DNA of 53,330 nt from an uncultured Faecalibacterium sp. (lineage in GTDB: Bacteria > Bacillota > Clostridia > Oscillospirales > Ruminococcaceae): positions 1 through 53,330 of the forward strand of contig UQGD01000014.1 in NCBI GenBank assembly GCA_900540455.1, read 5' to 3'. Position numbers and translations under genes: made by a program. Below the pieces are notes generated by a model, which ran no database searches, was not told the origin of the DNA, and worked only from the letters and a program-made list of their open reading frames with translations. This document shows positions 8,942 through 16,295 of the stretch, in pieces (the stretch's first letter is position 1; each line of letters begins with the position of its first letter).

Positions 8942-9880
8942 ATGATCCAGATCTGTTACAGTGAGATGGACGGCCCCCATGGCCCTACCTGCCGGCTGGA
9001 AGCAGCCGGACACGCCGGTTATGCGCCTGCGGGGCAGGACATCGTCTGCGCAGGAGCCAGTTTGATGATGCAGTCGCTGGCTGCACTGCTGGCCGGACAG
9101 GCAGACGCAAAGTCGGATGCGTGGGATGAGCCGGAAGGCCCCCGTCTGGCGGTGTCGGCGGCAGCGCCCCAGGAACCTTGGGTGGAGGGGGCATTTGAGC
9201 TGGCAAAGCAGAGCGCTGCCCTGTTGGCGGAGCGCTACCCGGACCATGTGAAGTTTGCGGACACCAGCCGCCGGGCCAAACAGGGCATGGTGGACCTGCA
9301 GCTCTTTGCAGAGCAGGCAGCCCCGGATGCGGCTCCGCCAGCACTGAGCCGCGCCCAGGCCCAGCAGGCAGCGGCTTCCGGAACTTTGAAACGGACGGCA
9401 GACGAGGGGGCAGCCCCATCTCCGCAGCCGTCCCAGCAGATGCAGCCGGAAGCAGAGCAGCCGCCCCCTGCACCACCCCGGCCTTCGATGCCGCTCCGTC
9501 AGAATATGGCAGGACGGGCTGTCCGGCAGCTCCACGCCCGCTGGGCGGCCGAGGAGGCGATGCTGCGCCGCAGCCAGCCGGGGTTCAGCCTGCAAAAGGA
9601 ATTGCAGCACCCGGAGATGCGTCGGCTGATGTCGCTGCCTGGGATGCGGATGGCGGACGCCTACCGTCTGGCCCACTACAACGATGCGATGCAGCGCACA
9701 GCGCAGGCCGTGGAGCAGGGCGTGGTGGAGCGCATCCGCCAGCGCAGTGCCCGTCCGGCAGAAAATGGGACGAACCCCGGCCCGGCAGCCGCTGCGGGGC
9801 CGGATGTGTCCCGGATGACCCGGACCCAGCGGGAAGAACTGGAGCGCAAGGCGCTGCACGGCGCCCGTATCGAGCTATGA
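8942..9880 (+). CDS. Prp-type cysteine protease fused to a scaffold-like protein
   Basis: The protein has 312 residues. Residues 1 to about 106 match the ribosomal-processing cysteine protease Prp (YsxB) along its whole length: GHAGYAPAGQDIVCAG carries the His24/Cys36 pair with the 12-residue spacing of the family. In Firmicutes, Prp removes the N-terminus of ribosomal protein L27 at LNLQFF/A, and in Staphylococcus phage 80alpha it also processes capsid and scaffold. Right after the protease domain comes MVDLQLFAEQ (116-125), a good match to that cleavage motif, predicting a cut between F122 and A123. Residues 123-312 are Pro/Gln/Ala-rich then helical, as expected for a scaffold. The position between portal and capsid fits. 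The fusion and self-processing are inferred. Confidence 0.85.
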   Translation: MIQICYSEMDGPHGPTCRLEAAGHAGYAPAGQDIVCAGASLMMQSLAALLAGQADAKSDAWDEPEGPRLAVSAAAPQEPWVEGAFELAKQSAALLAERYPDHVKFADTSRRAKQGMVDLQLFAEQAAPDAAPPALSRAQAQQAAASGTLKRTADEGAAPSPQPSQQMQPEAEQPPPAPPRPSMPLRQNMAGRAVRQLHARWAAEEAMLRRSQPGFSLQKELQHPEMRRLMSLPGMRMADAYRLAHYNDAMQRTAQAVEQGVVERIRQRSARPAENGTNPGPAAAAGPDVSRMTRTQREELERKALHGARIEL

Positions 9881-9932
9881 CCACAGGGCAGCCCTTTGGG
9901 CGGCCCAACAAAAACAGAAAGGAAGTTATGCG

Positions 9933-10961
9933 ATGGATACCAAGACCCTGAACCTGCAGTATTTTGCGGATGCCGCCTCCAGCCTGGAGAACACCACGGC
10001 GACCATGACGGCAGAGATGAAGACTTTTTACGAAAAGCGCCTCATCGACCAGGCAGAGCCCCGGCTGGTCCATGACCAGTTTGCGGATTACTACCCTGTG
10101 CCCCAGAATGGCGGCAAGAGCATCGAGTTCCGCAAGTATGACAGCCTGCCGAAAGCCTCTACCCCGCTGACGGAGGGTGTGACTCCTGATGGCCAGGCGC
10201 TGACCGTCAGCACCATTACCAGCGACCTGCACCAGTACGGCGGCTGGACCCCGCTGACCGATGTGCTGCAGATGACGGCCATTGACAACAACGTGGTGCA
10301 GGCCACCCGTGTGCTGGCCAGCCAGGCAGGGCGCACCATGGACAGCATCACCCGGGATGTGCTGGCGGGCGGCACCAATGTGCTCTATGCCCCGAAACTG
10401 GGTCCGGACGGGGCCGAGACCCCTGTGACCAGCCGCAAGGCACTGGACACCAGCTGCACCCTGACCCCGAAGCTGTTCTTCCAGGCGGCGGCGCAGCTGG
10501 GCGCAATGAATGCGGACCCCATCGGGGACAGCTACATTGCCATCATCCATCCCTATGCAGCCTATGACCTCAAGACCAGCAAGGAGTGGATCGAAGCCCA
10601 CAAATATGCCGACCCGGAGGCCATGTACCGGGGCGAGATCGGCAAGCTGGGCAATATCCGGTTCGTGGAGACCAGTGAGGCCAAGATCTGGAAGGATGAT
10701 ACCTGTCCGTCGGACGGGAGCAGCGGCCACCTGGCGGTATTTGGCACCCTGGTGCTGGGTGCCCATGCGTATGGCGTCACCGAGCTGGAGGGCGGTGGCC
10801 TGGAACACATTGTCAAGCAGCTGGGCTATGGCGATGATCCCCTGAACCAGCGGGCTTCGGTGGGCTGGAAGGGGATGCGGGCCGCCGAGCGGCTGGTGGA
10901 GCAGTATATGGTGCGCATCGAGAGTGTGTCCAGCTACTCGAACGCCGCCGCAGCCAACTAA
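9933..10961 (+). CDS. N4-gp56 family major capsid protein with Prp-type N-terminal cleavage motif
   Basis: The protein has 342 residues, typical of N4-gp56/HK97-fold coat proteins. The body has the recognisable DSITRDVLAGGT and YIAIIHPYAAYDL segments. The N-terminus MDTKTLNLQYFADAAS contains the L27-like LNLQ-F-A motif, predicting removal of residues 1-11 by a Prp protease, which the adjacent upstream gene encodes. GAAAGGAAG precedes the start. A second ATG at 9928 is out of frame. It would build the icosahedral shell. Confidence 0.9.
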   Translation: MDTKTLNLQYFADAASSLENTTATMTAEMKTFYEKRLIDQAEPRLVHDQFADYYPVPQNGGKSIEFRKYDSLPKASTPLTEGVTPDGQALTVSTITSDLHQYGGWTPLTDVLQMTAIDNNVVQATRVLASQAGRTMDSITRDVLAGGTNVLYAPKLGPDGAETPVTSRKALDTSCTLTPKLFFQAAAQLGAMNADPIGDSYIAIIHPYAAYDLKTSKEWIEAHKYADPEAMYRGEIGKLGNIRFVETSEAKIWKDDTCPSDGSSGHLAVFGTLVLGAHAYGVTELEGGGLEHIVKQLGYGDDPLNQRASVGWKGMRAAERLVEQYMVRIESVSSYSNAAAAN

Positions 10962-10971
10962 GGAGGATGCC

Positions 10972-11190
10972 ATGGAAAAACAGCAAAAGAGCGTGCGCAT
11001 CCGCTTGTTCCAGGATAACGGCCGCTACAAGGGGGACCTGTTCGTCAGTGTCAACGGCGTGAATTACAAGATCCGCCGCGGCGTTGAGGTGCAGGTACCG
11101 CCCGAGGTGGCGGAGGTGCTGGAGCACAGCCAGATGCAGGATGAGCGGACCGCTGCCCGGATCGCCGCAGCGGAGAACGCCGCACAGTAA
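10972..11190 (+). CDS. Small phage structural or accessory protein (72 aa)
   Basis: Very strong ribosome binding site (AAGGAGG) directly after the capsid stop. The sequence is basic at the N-terminus and contains VSVNGVNYKIRRGVEVQVPPEVAEVLEHS, a small beta-rich motif found in short proteins just after capsid genes in related prophages. Its role is not known: a head decoration or completion protein is possible. It is the last gene before an internal terminator. Confidence 0.6.
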   Translation: MEKQQKSVRIRLFQDNGRYKGDLFVSVNGVNYKIRRGVEVQVPPEVAEVLEHSQMQDERTAARIAAAENAAQ

Positions 11191-11200
11191 CGACACAATG

Positions 11201-11230
11201 GCCCCGGCGGGAGGTCCGCCGGGGCTTTTT
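11201..11230 (+). terminator. Intrinsic terminator inside the phage-head operon
   Basis: GCCCCGGCGG (11201-11210) pairs with CCGCCGGGGC (11216-11225), loop GAGGT, followed by TTTTT. It separates the packaging/capsid genes from the connector and internal-protein genes. Confidence 0.85.
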
Positions 11231-11248
11231 AAGAAAGGAGGCCCATGG

Positions 11249-11632
11249 ATGACGGTAGGACAAGCGCTGGAACAGACCCAGCAGCTGCGCCCGGGCAGCC
11301 GTATCCCGGCATTGACTTTACAGCACTGGCTGCGGGATCTGGATGGAACCCTGCGCTGTCAGGTATTTGCCCGCAGCAAAAGGCCGGAAGAAAGGACGCA
11401 GGGGGCAGACCTTGCCTGGGACGATGGACTTCGGGAGGAGGATGTACTGCTGGTCCCCGCGCCCTATGATGGGCTGTACCCTCACTATCTCTGTGCGCAG
11501 ATCGATGGAGCGCTGGGGGAAGCAGACCGCTATGCGGGGGAGAGGGCACAGTATCAGGCGATCTTGGCAGAATTTCGGGCCTGGATGCGCCGCACATACC
11601 CGCCTTGCAGCCAGGTCCGCTGGCGCTGGTAA
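11249..11632 (+). CDS. Hypothetical phage protein, possible head-completion/connector (127 aa)
   Basis: The start at 11249 was chosen over the overlapping ATG at 11245 because only this frame gives a full-length product, with AAAGGAGG upstream. It is acidic in the middle (GADLAWDDGLREEDVLL) with a C-terminal helix ending in QVRWRW. The size, position after the capsid genes and YDGLYPHYLCAQIDGALGE segment resemble head-tail connector proteins, but no family is certain. Confidence 0.5.
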   Translation: MTVGQALEQTQQLRPGSRIPALTLQHWLRDLDGTLRCQVFARSKRPEERTQGADLAWDDGLREEDVLLVPAPYDGLYPHYLCAQIDGALGEADRYAGERAQYQAILAEFRAWMRRTYPPCSQVRWRW

Positions 11633-11644
11633 GGGGGTGAGAAT

Positions 11645-13531
11645 ATGGAATTGGCACAACGTCCGGGTTTGAAAAACGACCGCAGACTGCTGCGGGCCTT
11701 TGGGGGGCTGAATGAGGGGTACGCTTGTACAGAGGCAGAGTATGCGGCAGGAGAGAATTTTTCTGCACGGGATTTTCCGGCGCTGAGCACACGGCCGCCC
11801 CGCTGCCGCTTGCGGACATTGCGGGATGTAAACGGACTGTACTGCCGCAGCGGTCTTTTGGCTGTGTGCGGCCGGGACCTGCACTATATACCGGAACAGG
11901 GGGAGGAGGTGACCCTGCCCCAGGCACTGACCGATGGACCCAAGACCCTGGTGGGTCTGGGCGCCAAGGTGCTGATCTTTCCGGACAAGGCGGCTTTTGA
12001 TACGGCGACCGGTCAGCTGACCCCTTTGGGTGCGCTGTGGCAGAGCGAAAACGCCCAGAGCATCGAGTTTGCCCCCTGCGATGGAGCAGGCAGGGTGTAT
12101 GCGGTGCACAGCTATGGCGAGACCGAGCCGGAAAACCCATCGGATGGACAGGTGTTTTTGAAAACACGGAATACGGAAACCCCCTGGCGGCAGGACGGTG
12201 GGCTGGAGATCTACAGTGCGACCTCCGGCAACTGGTCGGCGGTGACGCTGGAATACTGCCGCATCCGGGCCAAGGGGCTGGGCAAGCTGTTCCGTCAATG
12301 GGACACTGTGACCCTGACCGGCGTGCCGACAGGGGCTGCCGGCCAGTGGGAGAAGCTGGACGGAGACCAGATCCTGTATGCGGTGGAAGAAGATTGGATG
12401 GTGATAAAGGCACTTCCACAGGGAGAGCGGTATTATGGACGGTTGGTCTGCACGCCGGGCGCTGCCCAATGGACCAGCCTGGACGGAAAACAGACCCTGC
12501 CCTGTCCGGCGGCAGAAAAGATCACGATGGAGCGACGCATCCCGGATATGGAGTTTTTGACCGAGTGCGACAACCGAGTGTGGGGCTGTTCCAGCAAGGA
12601 AAATGTGATCTATAGCTGCAAGCTGGGCGACCCCACCAACTGGTACAGCTACCGGGGCATCGCCGCTGACAGCTATGCAGTCACGGTGGGCACCGACGGC
12701 GCGTTTACCGGAGCAGCCAGCTGCATGGGCAGCGTACTGTTTTTCAAAGAGAATGTTCTGCACAAGATCTACGGTGCAAGGCCGTCGGATTTTCAGCTCA
12801 GCACGCTGCGGTGCAGGGGCGTGGCCAAAAATGCGGCCCGCAGCCTTTGTGTGATGGATGAGACGCTGTATTATCTCTCAGCAGGGGGGATCATGGCCTG
12901 GGACGGCAGTCTGCCGGTGCGCATCTCGGCGCAGCTGGACTCCGCCGCACTGGACCATGTGGACAGTGCCGAAGGGGGAAGCCTGGACGGGCGGTACTAT
13001 CTACAGCTGACCCGCACCCGGGGCGGGACCACCCAGCGCCGGATGCTGGTCTACGATGCGGAAAAGGGGCTTTGGCATCAGGAGGACCCTGCCGCCCAGC
13101 GGATGGCCGGGAGCGGGAGCCAGCTGTATTTTTGGGACGGAGAGGCGCTGTGGGCGGCGGATGCCCGCCGGGAACCAGACCCGCAGGGGGAAGAAAGCTG
13201 CATCCCCTTTGCGCTGGAGACCGGGGAACAGGGGCTGGACGATGCAGAGGAGAGGTATCTCTCACGGTGGACCGTGCGGCTCAGCGCAGCGGTGCCCAGC
13301 CGGGTAGAACTGGCCGTCTGCTACGATGGCGGCAGCTGGGAAACGGTGGGCCGGCTCTTTGCGGTCCCTGGCACCAGCAGCTATGACCTGGCCTTTGTGC
13401 CCCGGCGGCACGGACGGCTGCGGCTGCGGCTGCGGGGCACCGGACAGATCACCCTGCATGCGGTGGCCCGCACCCTGGCGCCGTCCCGGGGACATCAGAT
13501 GCAGCAGCAGGAGGGAGTATGGCAAGCTTGA
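11645..13531 (+). CDS. Large phage structural protein, possible tail/stabilisation protein (628 aa)
   Basis: The protein is 628 residues and predominantly beta, with repeated short blade-like segments (LYCRSGLLAVCGRDLHYIP; NVIYSCKLGDPTNWYSYRG; LYYLSAGGIMAWDGSLPVRIS), suggesting a beta-propeller-like structural protein such as the stabilisation or tail-hub proteins of short-tailed phages. There is no enzymatic motif. AAGGGGGTGA precedes the start. It overlaps the next gene by 13 bases. It is intact despite the absence of other tail genes nearby. Confidence 0.55.
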   Translation: MELAQRPGLKNDRRLLRAFGGLNEGYACTEAEYAAGENFSARDFPALSTRPPRCRLRTLRDVNGLYCRSGLLAVCGRDLHYIPEQGEEVTLPQALTDGPKTLVGLGAKVLIFPDKAAFDTATGQLTPLGALWQSENAQSIEFAPCDGAGRVYAVHSYGETEPENPSDGQVFLKTRNTETPWRQDGGLEIYSATSGNWSAVTLEYCRIRAKGLGKLFRQWDTVTLTGVPTGAAGQWEKLDGDQILYAVEEDWMVIKALPQGERYYGRLVCTPGAAQWTSLDGKQTLPCPAAEKITMERRIPDMEFLTECDNRVWGCSSKENVIYSCKLGDPTNWYSYRGIAADSYAVTVGTDGAFTGAASCMGSVLFFKENVLHKIYGARPSDFQLSTLRCRGVAKNAARSLCVMDETLYYLSAGGIMAWDGSLPVRISAQLDSAALDHVDSAEGGSLDGRYYLQLTRTRGGTTQRRMLVYDAEKGLWHQEDPAAQRMAGSGSQLYFWDGEALWAADARREPDPQGEESCIPFALETGEQGLDDAEERYLSRWTVRLSAAVPSRVELAVCYDGGSWETVGRLFAVPGTSSYDLAFVPRRHGRLRLRLRGTGQITLHAVARTLAPSRGHQMQQQEGVWQA

Positions 13532-13701
13532 ACGGACTGGGGCAGCTGGGGCTGCCCAAGCTCAGCGAGAAAATGGACCCTGGCGATGCCCGGGCGCTGC
13601 GCAGTTATCTGTACCAGCTGCAGGAGCAGCTGCAATATATCCTGAGCAACCTGGACGCAGAAAACCTGTCCGAAGCCCTGCGGACCAGACTCGGAAACTG
13701 A
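13519..13701 (+). CDS. Small coiled-coil phage protein (60 aa)
   Basis: The start overlaps the previous gene by 13 bases and has GCAGGAGGGAGT just upstream, so translational coupling is likely. The middle, RALRSYLYQLQEQLQYILSN, is a strongly amphipathic helix. Short proteins of this type lie between structural genes in related prophages. The role is unknown, possibly a chaperone or minor virion protein. Confidence 0.6.
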   Translation: MASLNGLGQLGLPKLSEKMDPGDARALRSYLYQLQEQLQYILSNLDAENLSEALRTRLGN

Positions 13702-13716
13702 AAAGGAGGGCCAGCA

Positions 13717-14976
13717 ATGGCAGCAAGCAAAAAACGAGAGAAGGAAGGGTACGACACCCAAGGATTGGACAGCCGCCAGGAGGTGGAACAGGCGCTGGGG
13801 GGCGCACAGTACCGGCCCAGCCAGACCGTGCAGCAAGCGGCCCAGCAGCTGCAGCAGATGCAAGGCCAGCGGCCTGCGGAGTACGAAAGCGCCTATCAGG
13901 AGCGCATGGACCAACTGTTGGAGAAGCTGATGGGGCGGGAGAGCTTCCGGTATCATTACCAGCAGGACCCGCTGTACCGCCAGTATGCCCAGGCGTATAC
14001 CCAGAACGCCCAGAATGCCAGTGCAGATGCGGCGGCGCAGGCAGCAGCGCTGACCGGAGGATATGGCTCCAGCTATGCCGCCAGCGCAGCACAGCAGGCG
14101 TATCAGCAGCAGATCAATGGACTGAACAGCGCGATCCCCACCCTGTACAGTCTGGCGCTGGATACCTATACCAGCGAGGGGGAGGCGATGGAGAGCCAGC
14201 TGGAACAGCTGAACACCCTGGAACGCGGTGCCCAGGACCGCTATGACCAGCAGATGGAACACTACTACGACCAGCTGGACCGGATAGGCGAAGCCTACAA
14301 CGCCGCAGCGCAGCAGGACTACCAGCAGTATCTGGGGTACCTGGACCGTTTGGACACGCTCCACGGGTATTACTCGCAGCAGGAGCAGGCCCAGGCAGCC
14401 CGCCGACAGCAGGGATTCCAGAACCTGCTGAGCGTACTGGGCGTGGTAGGAGACATGGTGCAGCTGGCGATTTCCGGCACCACCGGCCTTGGTTCCTTGG
14501 CGGGCGGATTGCTGAATACCGGCTACGGCATCTATGCGGACAACCGCCAATATGAGGCAGACCGCGCGGATGCAGCCTGGAGCCAGCAGATGCAGCAGAT
14601 GCAGTACCAGAGCAGCCTGGAACAGCAGCGGTATGAGAATGCCGACGCAGAGCGCCGGTACCAGGATACACTGGCGCAGCGCAAAGCTGCCAACGCCCGG
14701 GCGGACGAAAAGCTGGCGCTGGCGAAAAGCAAATGGGCGGCGCAGCAGGCCAAAGCGCAGCAGTCTGCGGACCGGGAGACCGGCGCTTTCCAGGGGGATA
14801 CCCCTGCTTTGGCGGATAAGGGCGGCGTCAAAAAAGAGTGGAACGCCCGCTATGCGGCTGCCCGGCTGAAAGATCTGGGCCGCACGGACCAGCAGATCCG
14901 GGCTGCACTGCAGCGGGAGGGCTTTACCGATGCCCAGGCCCGTAAGATCCTGGAGGAGATGAACAAGCGAAAGTAA
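13717..14976 (+). CDS. Gln-rich internal virion/ejection-like protein (419 aa)
   Basis: The protein is 419 residues, very rich in Gln, Ala and Tyr, with long helical stretches (for example MESQLEQLNTLERGAQDRYD) and one central hydrophobic segment (NLLSVLGVVGDMVQLAISGTTGLGSLAGGLLNTGYGIYA, about residues 242-280) that could insert in a membrane. A central hydrophobic patch in a coiled coil is what internal ejection proteins of short-tailed phages look like. The C-terminus DQQIRAALQREGFTDAQARKILEEM resembles a small helical binding domain. It is the last gene of the operon, followed by a strong terminator. Confidence 0.55.
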   Translation: MAASKKREKEGYDTQGLDSRQEVEQALGGAQYRPSQTVQQAAQQLQQMQGQRPAEYESAYQERMDQLLEKLMGRESFRYHYQQDPLYRQYAQAYTQNAQNASADAAAQAAALTGGYGSSYAASAAQQAYQQQINGLNSAIPTLYSLALDTYTSEGEAMESQLEQLNTLERGAQDRYDQQMEHYYDQLDRIGEAYNAAAQQDYQQYLGYLDRLDTLHGYYSQQEQAQAARRQQGFQNLLSVLGVVGDMVQLAISGTTGLGSLAGGLLNTGYGIYADNRQYEADRADAAWSQQMQQMQYQSSLEQQRYENADAERRYQDTLAQRKAANARADEKLALAKSKWAAQQAKAQQSADRETGAFQGDTPALADKGGVKKEWNARYAAARLKDLGRTDQQIRAALQREGFTDAQARKILEEMNKRK

Positions 14977-14980
14977 AATA

Positions 14981-15025
14981 AGCCGGCGGCTCTGCAAACA
15001 GATGCAGAGCCGCCGGCTTTGTGTG
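14981..15025 (+). terminator. Terminator closing the phage-head operon
   Basis: AGCCGGCGGCTCTGCA (14981-14996) pairs perfectly with 15003-15018 around a six-base loop, followed by TTGTGTG. Very stable 16-bp stem. Confidence 0.8.
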
Positions 15026-15052
15026 TATAGAAGCTGGTTTTACAGACAACAT

Positions 15053-15315
15053 TCAAACAGAAGCATCTCGTCGCCTTCTCCTGCGGGCGATCTGCTTGGA
15101 AAAGCCTGTATAGGTGGTCACCTTGGAAAAGTCGATCTGGGCCAGCAGCTGCTCCATCTCCCCAAAACGGTACAGATGGGTCTGGAAATCCATGGCTTTC
15201 TTCCGCAGCAGCCGGGGACCGTCGTATAGCTTGCAGAGCCCCGGCATAAATTGAGTCTGGGTGCAGGCGTCGTAGTGGTTTTGCTCAGAGAACGGTGGAT
15301 GCGGTGCAGGGCCTT
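15053..15315 (-). pseudogene. C-terminal gene remnant, possibly a SAM-dependent methyltransferase
   Basis: On the minus strand an open frame of about 85 residues runs to the stop at 15053 (FQTHLYRFGEMEQLLAQIDF, then SKVTTYTGFSKQIA). It has no start codon with a ribosome binding site, and upstream a stop appears where the tRNA-associated repeat begins. The pattern of Arg/Glu, hydrophobic and Phe-Ser-Lys-Val resembles the last strands of a class I SAM methyltransferase (EELLAEAGF-type ending). The 5' part seems to have been lost next to the repeat and tRNA-His. It could instead be noise: the family call is tentative. Confidence 0.35.
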
Positions 15316-15327
15316 GGTAGAGCGCAA

Positions 15328-15430
15328 GGGAGGGTCACCCCCGCGGGCTAAACAAAGCCCCGCTGGGGCTTTGTTTGCTCTGCTGACGGTGTCAACAGAG
15401 CCGCCCTGTTCGAGTCCCACTGGGCACTGG
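15328..15430 (-). repeat. tRNA-associated double-hairpin repeat with inverted tRNA-His 3' end (copy 1)
   Basis: Reading away from tRNA-His on the minus strand: an inverted copy of the tRNA 3' end (15409-15427, 19 of 19 bases identical to 15478-15496), then CGAACAGGGCGGC, a small hairpin (CTCTG...CAGAG), then a 12-bp hairpin AAACAAAGCCCC/GGGGCTTTGTTT and GCCCGCGGG. Copy 2 lies beside tRNA-Leu at 20770-20870 in the same order. Confidence 0.8.
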
Positions 15431-15433
15431 AAT

Positions 15434-15470
15434 AAAAAAACAGCTGTTGCAAATGCAACAGCTGTTTTTG
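15434..15470 (-). terminator. Terminator of the tRNA-Arg/tRNA-His transcript
   Basis: AACAGCTGTTGCA and TGCAACAGCTGTT form a 13-bp stem with T runs on both sides, lying directly past the tRNA-His CCA end. Confidence 0.85.
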
Positions 15471-15471
15471 G

Positions 15472-15549
15472 TGGGGTGCCCAGTGGGACTCGAACCCACG
15501 GTCTCCAGATCCACAATCTGGCGCGTTAACCGACTACGCTATGGGCACC
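15472..15549 (-). tRNA. tRNA-His (anticodon GTG)
   Basis: The acceptor stem is GTGCCCA/TGGGCAC with the extra 5' G(-1) facing C73, diagnostic for tRNA-His. The anticodon loop is TTGTGGA and the T loop TTCGAGT. CCA is encoded. Last gene of a two-tRNA transcript. Confidence 0.95.
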
Positions 15550-15556
15550 ATATCTA

Positions 15557-15630
<74 letters not shown>

Positions 15631-15693
15631 ACGTTGTTATCCCATTGGGTTCCTTTATGGCGGCTGCGGTGCGAAGCACACGCTGCGAGAAGT

Positions 15694-15722
15694 ATAATAC
15701 CATACCCCACCGGTTCTGTCAA
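15694..15722 (-). promoter_or_regulatory. Promoter of the tRNA-Arg/tRNA-His transcript
   Basis: Consensus TTGACA (15722-15717), a 17-base spacer, TATTAT (15699-15694). Confidence 0.85.
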
Positions 15723-15763
15723 GGACAAAATGCAAAATTCTTTTATTTTTTTTGCAAAGGGTC

Positions 15764-16279
15764 TTACAGCAGCCACATACCGGCCAGACCCAATGCAAAA
15801 CCAAGGGTAACACCGGCAGTTACATCCCGGACAAAATGTACGCCGGTCAGCACCCGAAGCCCGCAGATGACCAGGGCTACGACCGTCAGCGCAGCCCCGG
15901 CGGCGGGGCTGAAATACAGCCACACCGCTGCAATGACACCGGCGCTCAGTGCATGGCGGGAAGGAAAGGAACAGCCCTGCCGCTCTTTCTGCACCAGCGG
16001 CACGAAGCCGGGCTGCTGGTAGGGGCGGGGGAAGTTGAGCGCCCGGCGCAGGGCTGTGCCGCCCAGAAACACCGCTGCCGGCACCAGCACCGCCCGGACC
16101 GCTGCGGGCAGAAGCTGGGTCTGGCCGGCAGCCAGTTTCAGCCCCAGCCAAATCAGCAGGGCGGGGTAGCACGCAAAAGGGATCAGAGGCAGCCAGCGGT
16201 TGGCGGCCACCACCCCGGCTTTGAGCCGGGGATGGGCAGCAAACCAGGCAGCGGTCTGGCGGGAGCGTTCGGCGGTCAT
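15764..16279 (-). CDS. PAP2-family phosphatase (undecaprenyl-diphosphatase-like)
   Basis: The protein has 171 residues and about five membrane segments. The three PAP2 signatures are present: LRRALNFPRP, PSRHALSAG and RVLTGVHFVRD, containing the catalytic His residues and the Arg. Membrane PAP2 enzymes of this size often dephosphorylate undecaprenyl pyrophosphate (BcrC-like) or phosphatidylglycerophosphate, and sequence alone does not decide. It lies 16 bases after the DUF1643 gene and is probably co-transcribed from the promoter at 16889-16917. Confidence 0.85.
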   Translation of the reverse strand: MTAERSRQTAAWFAAHPRLKAGVVAANRWLPLIPFACYPALLIWLGLKLAAGQTQLLPAAVRAVLVPAAVFLGGTALRRALNFPRPYQQPGFVPLVQKERQGCSFPSRHALSAGVIAAVWLYFSPAAGAALTVVALVICGLRVLTGVHFVRDVTAGVTLGFALGLAGMWLL

Positions 16280-16295
16280 AGGGCCTCCTTATGGG

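Noticed and set aside
15409..15496. attL/attR scar of a prophage at tRNA-His
   Set aside because: The two copies are inverted rather than direct, only 50 bases apart with the tRNA terminator between, and the phage block has no integrase.
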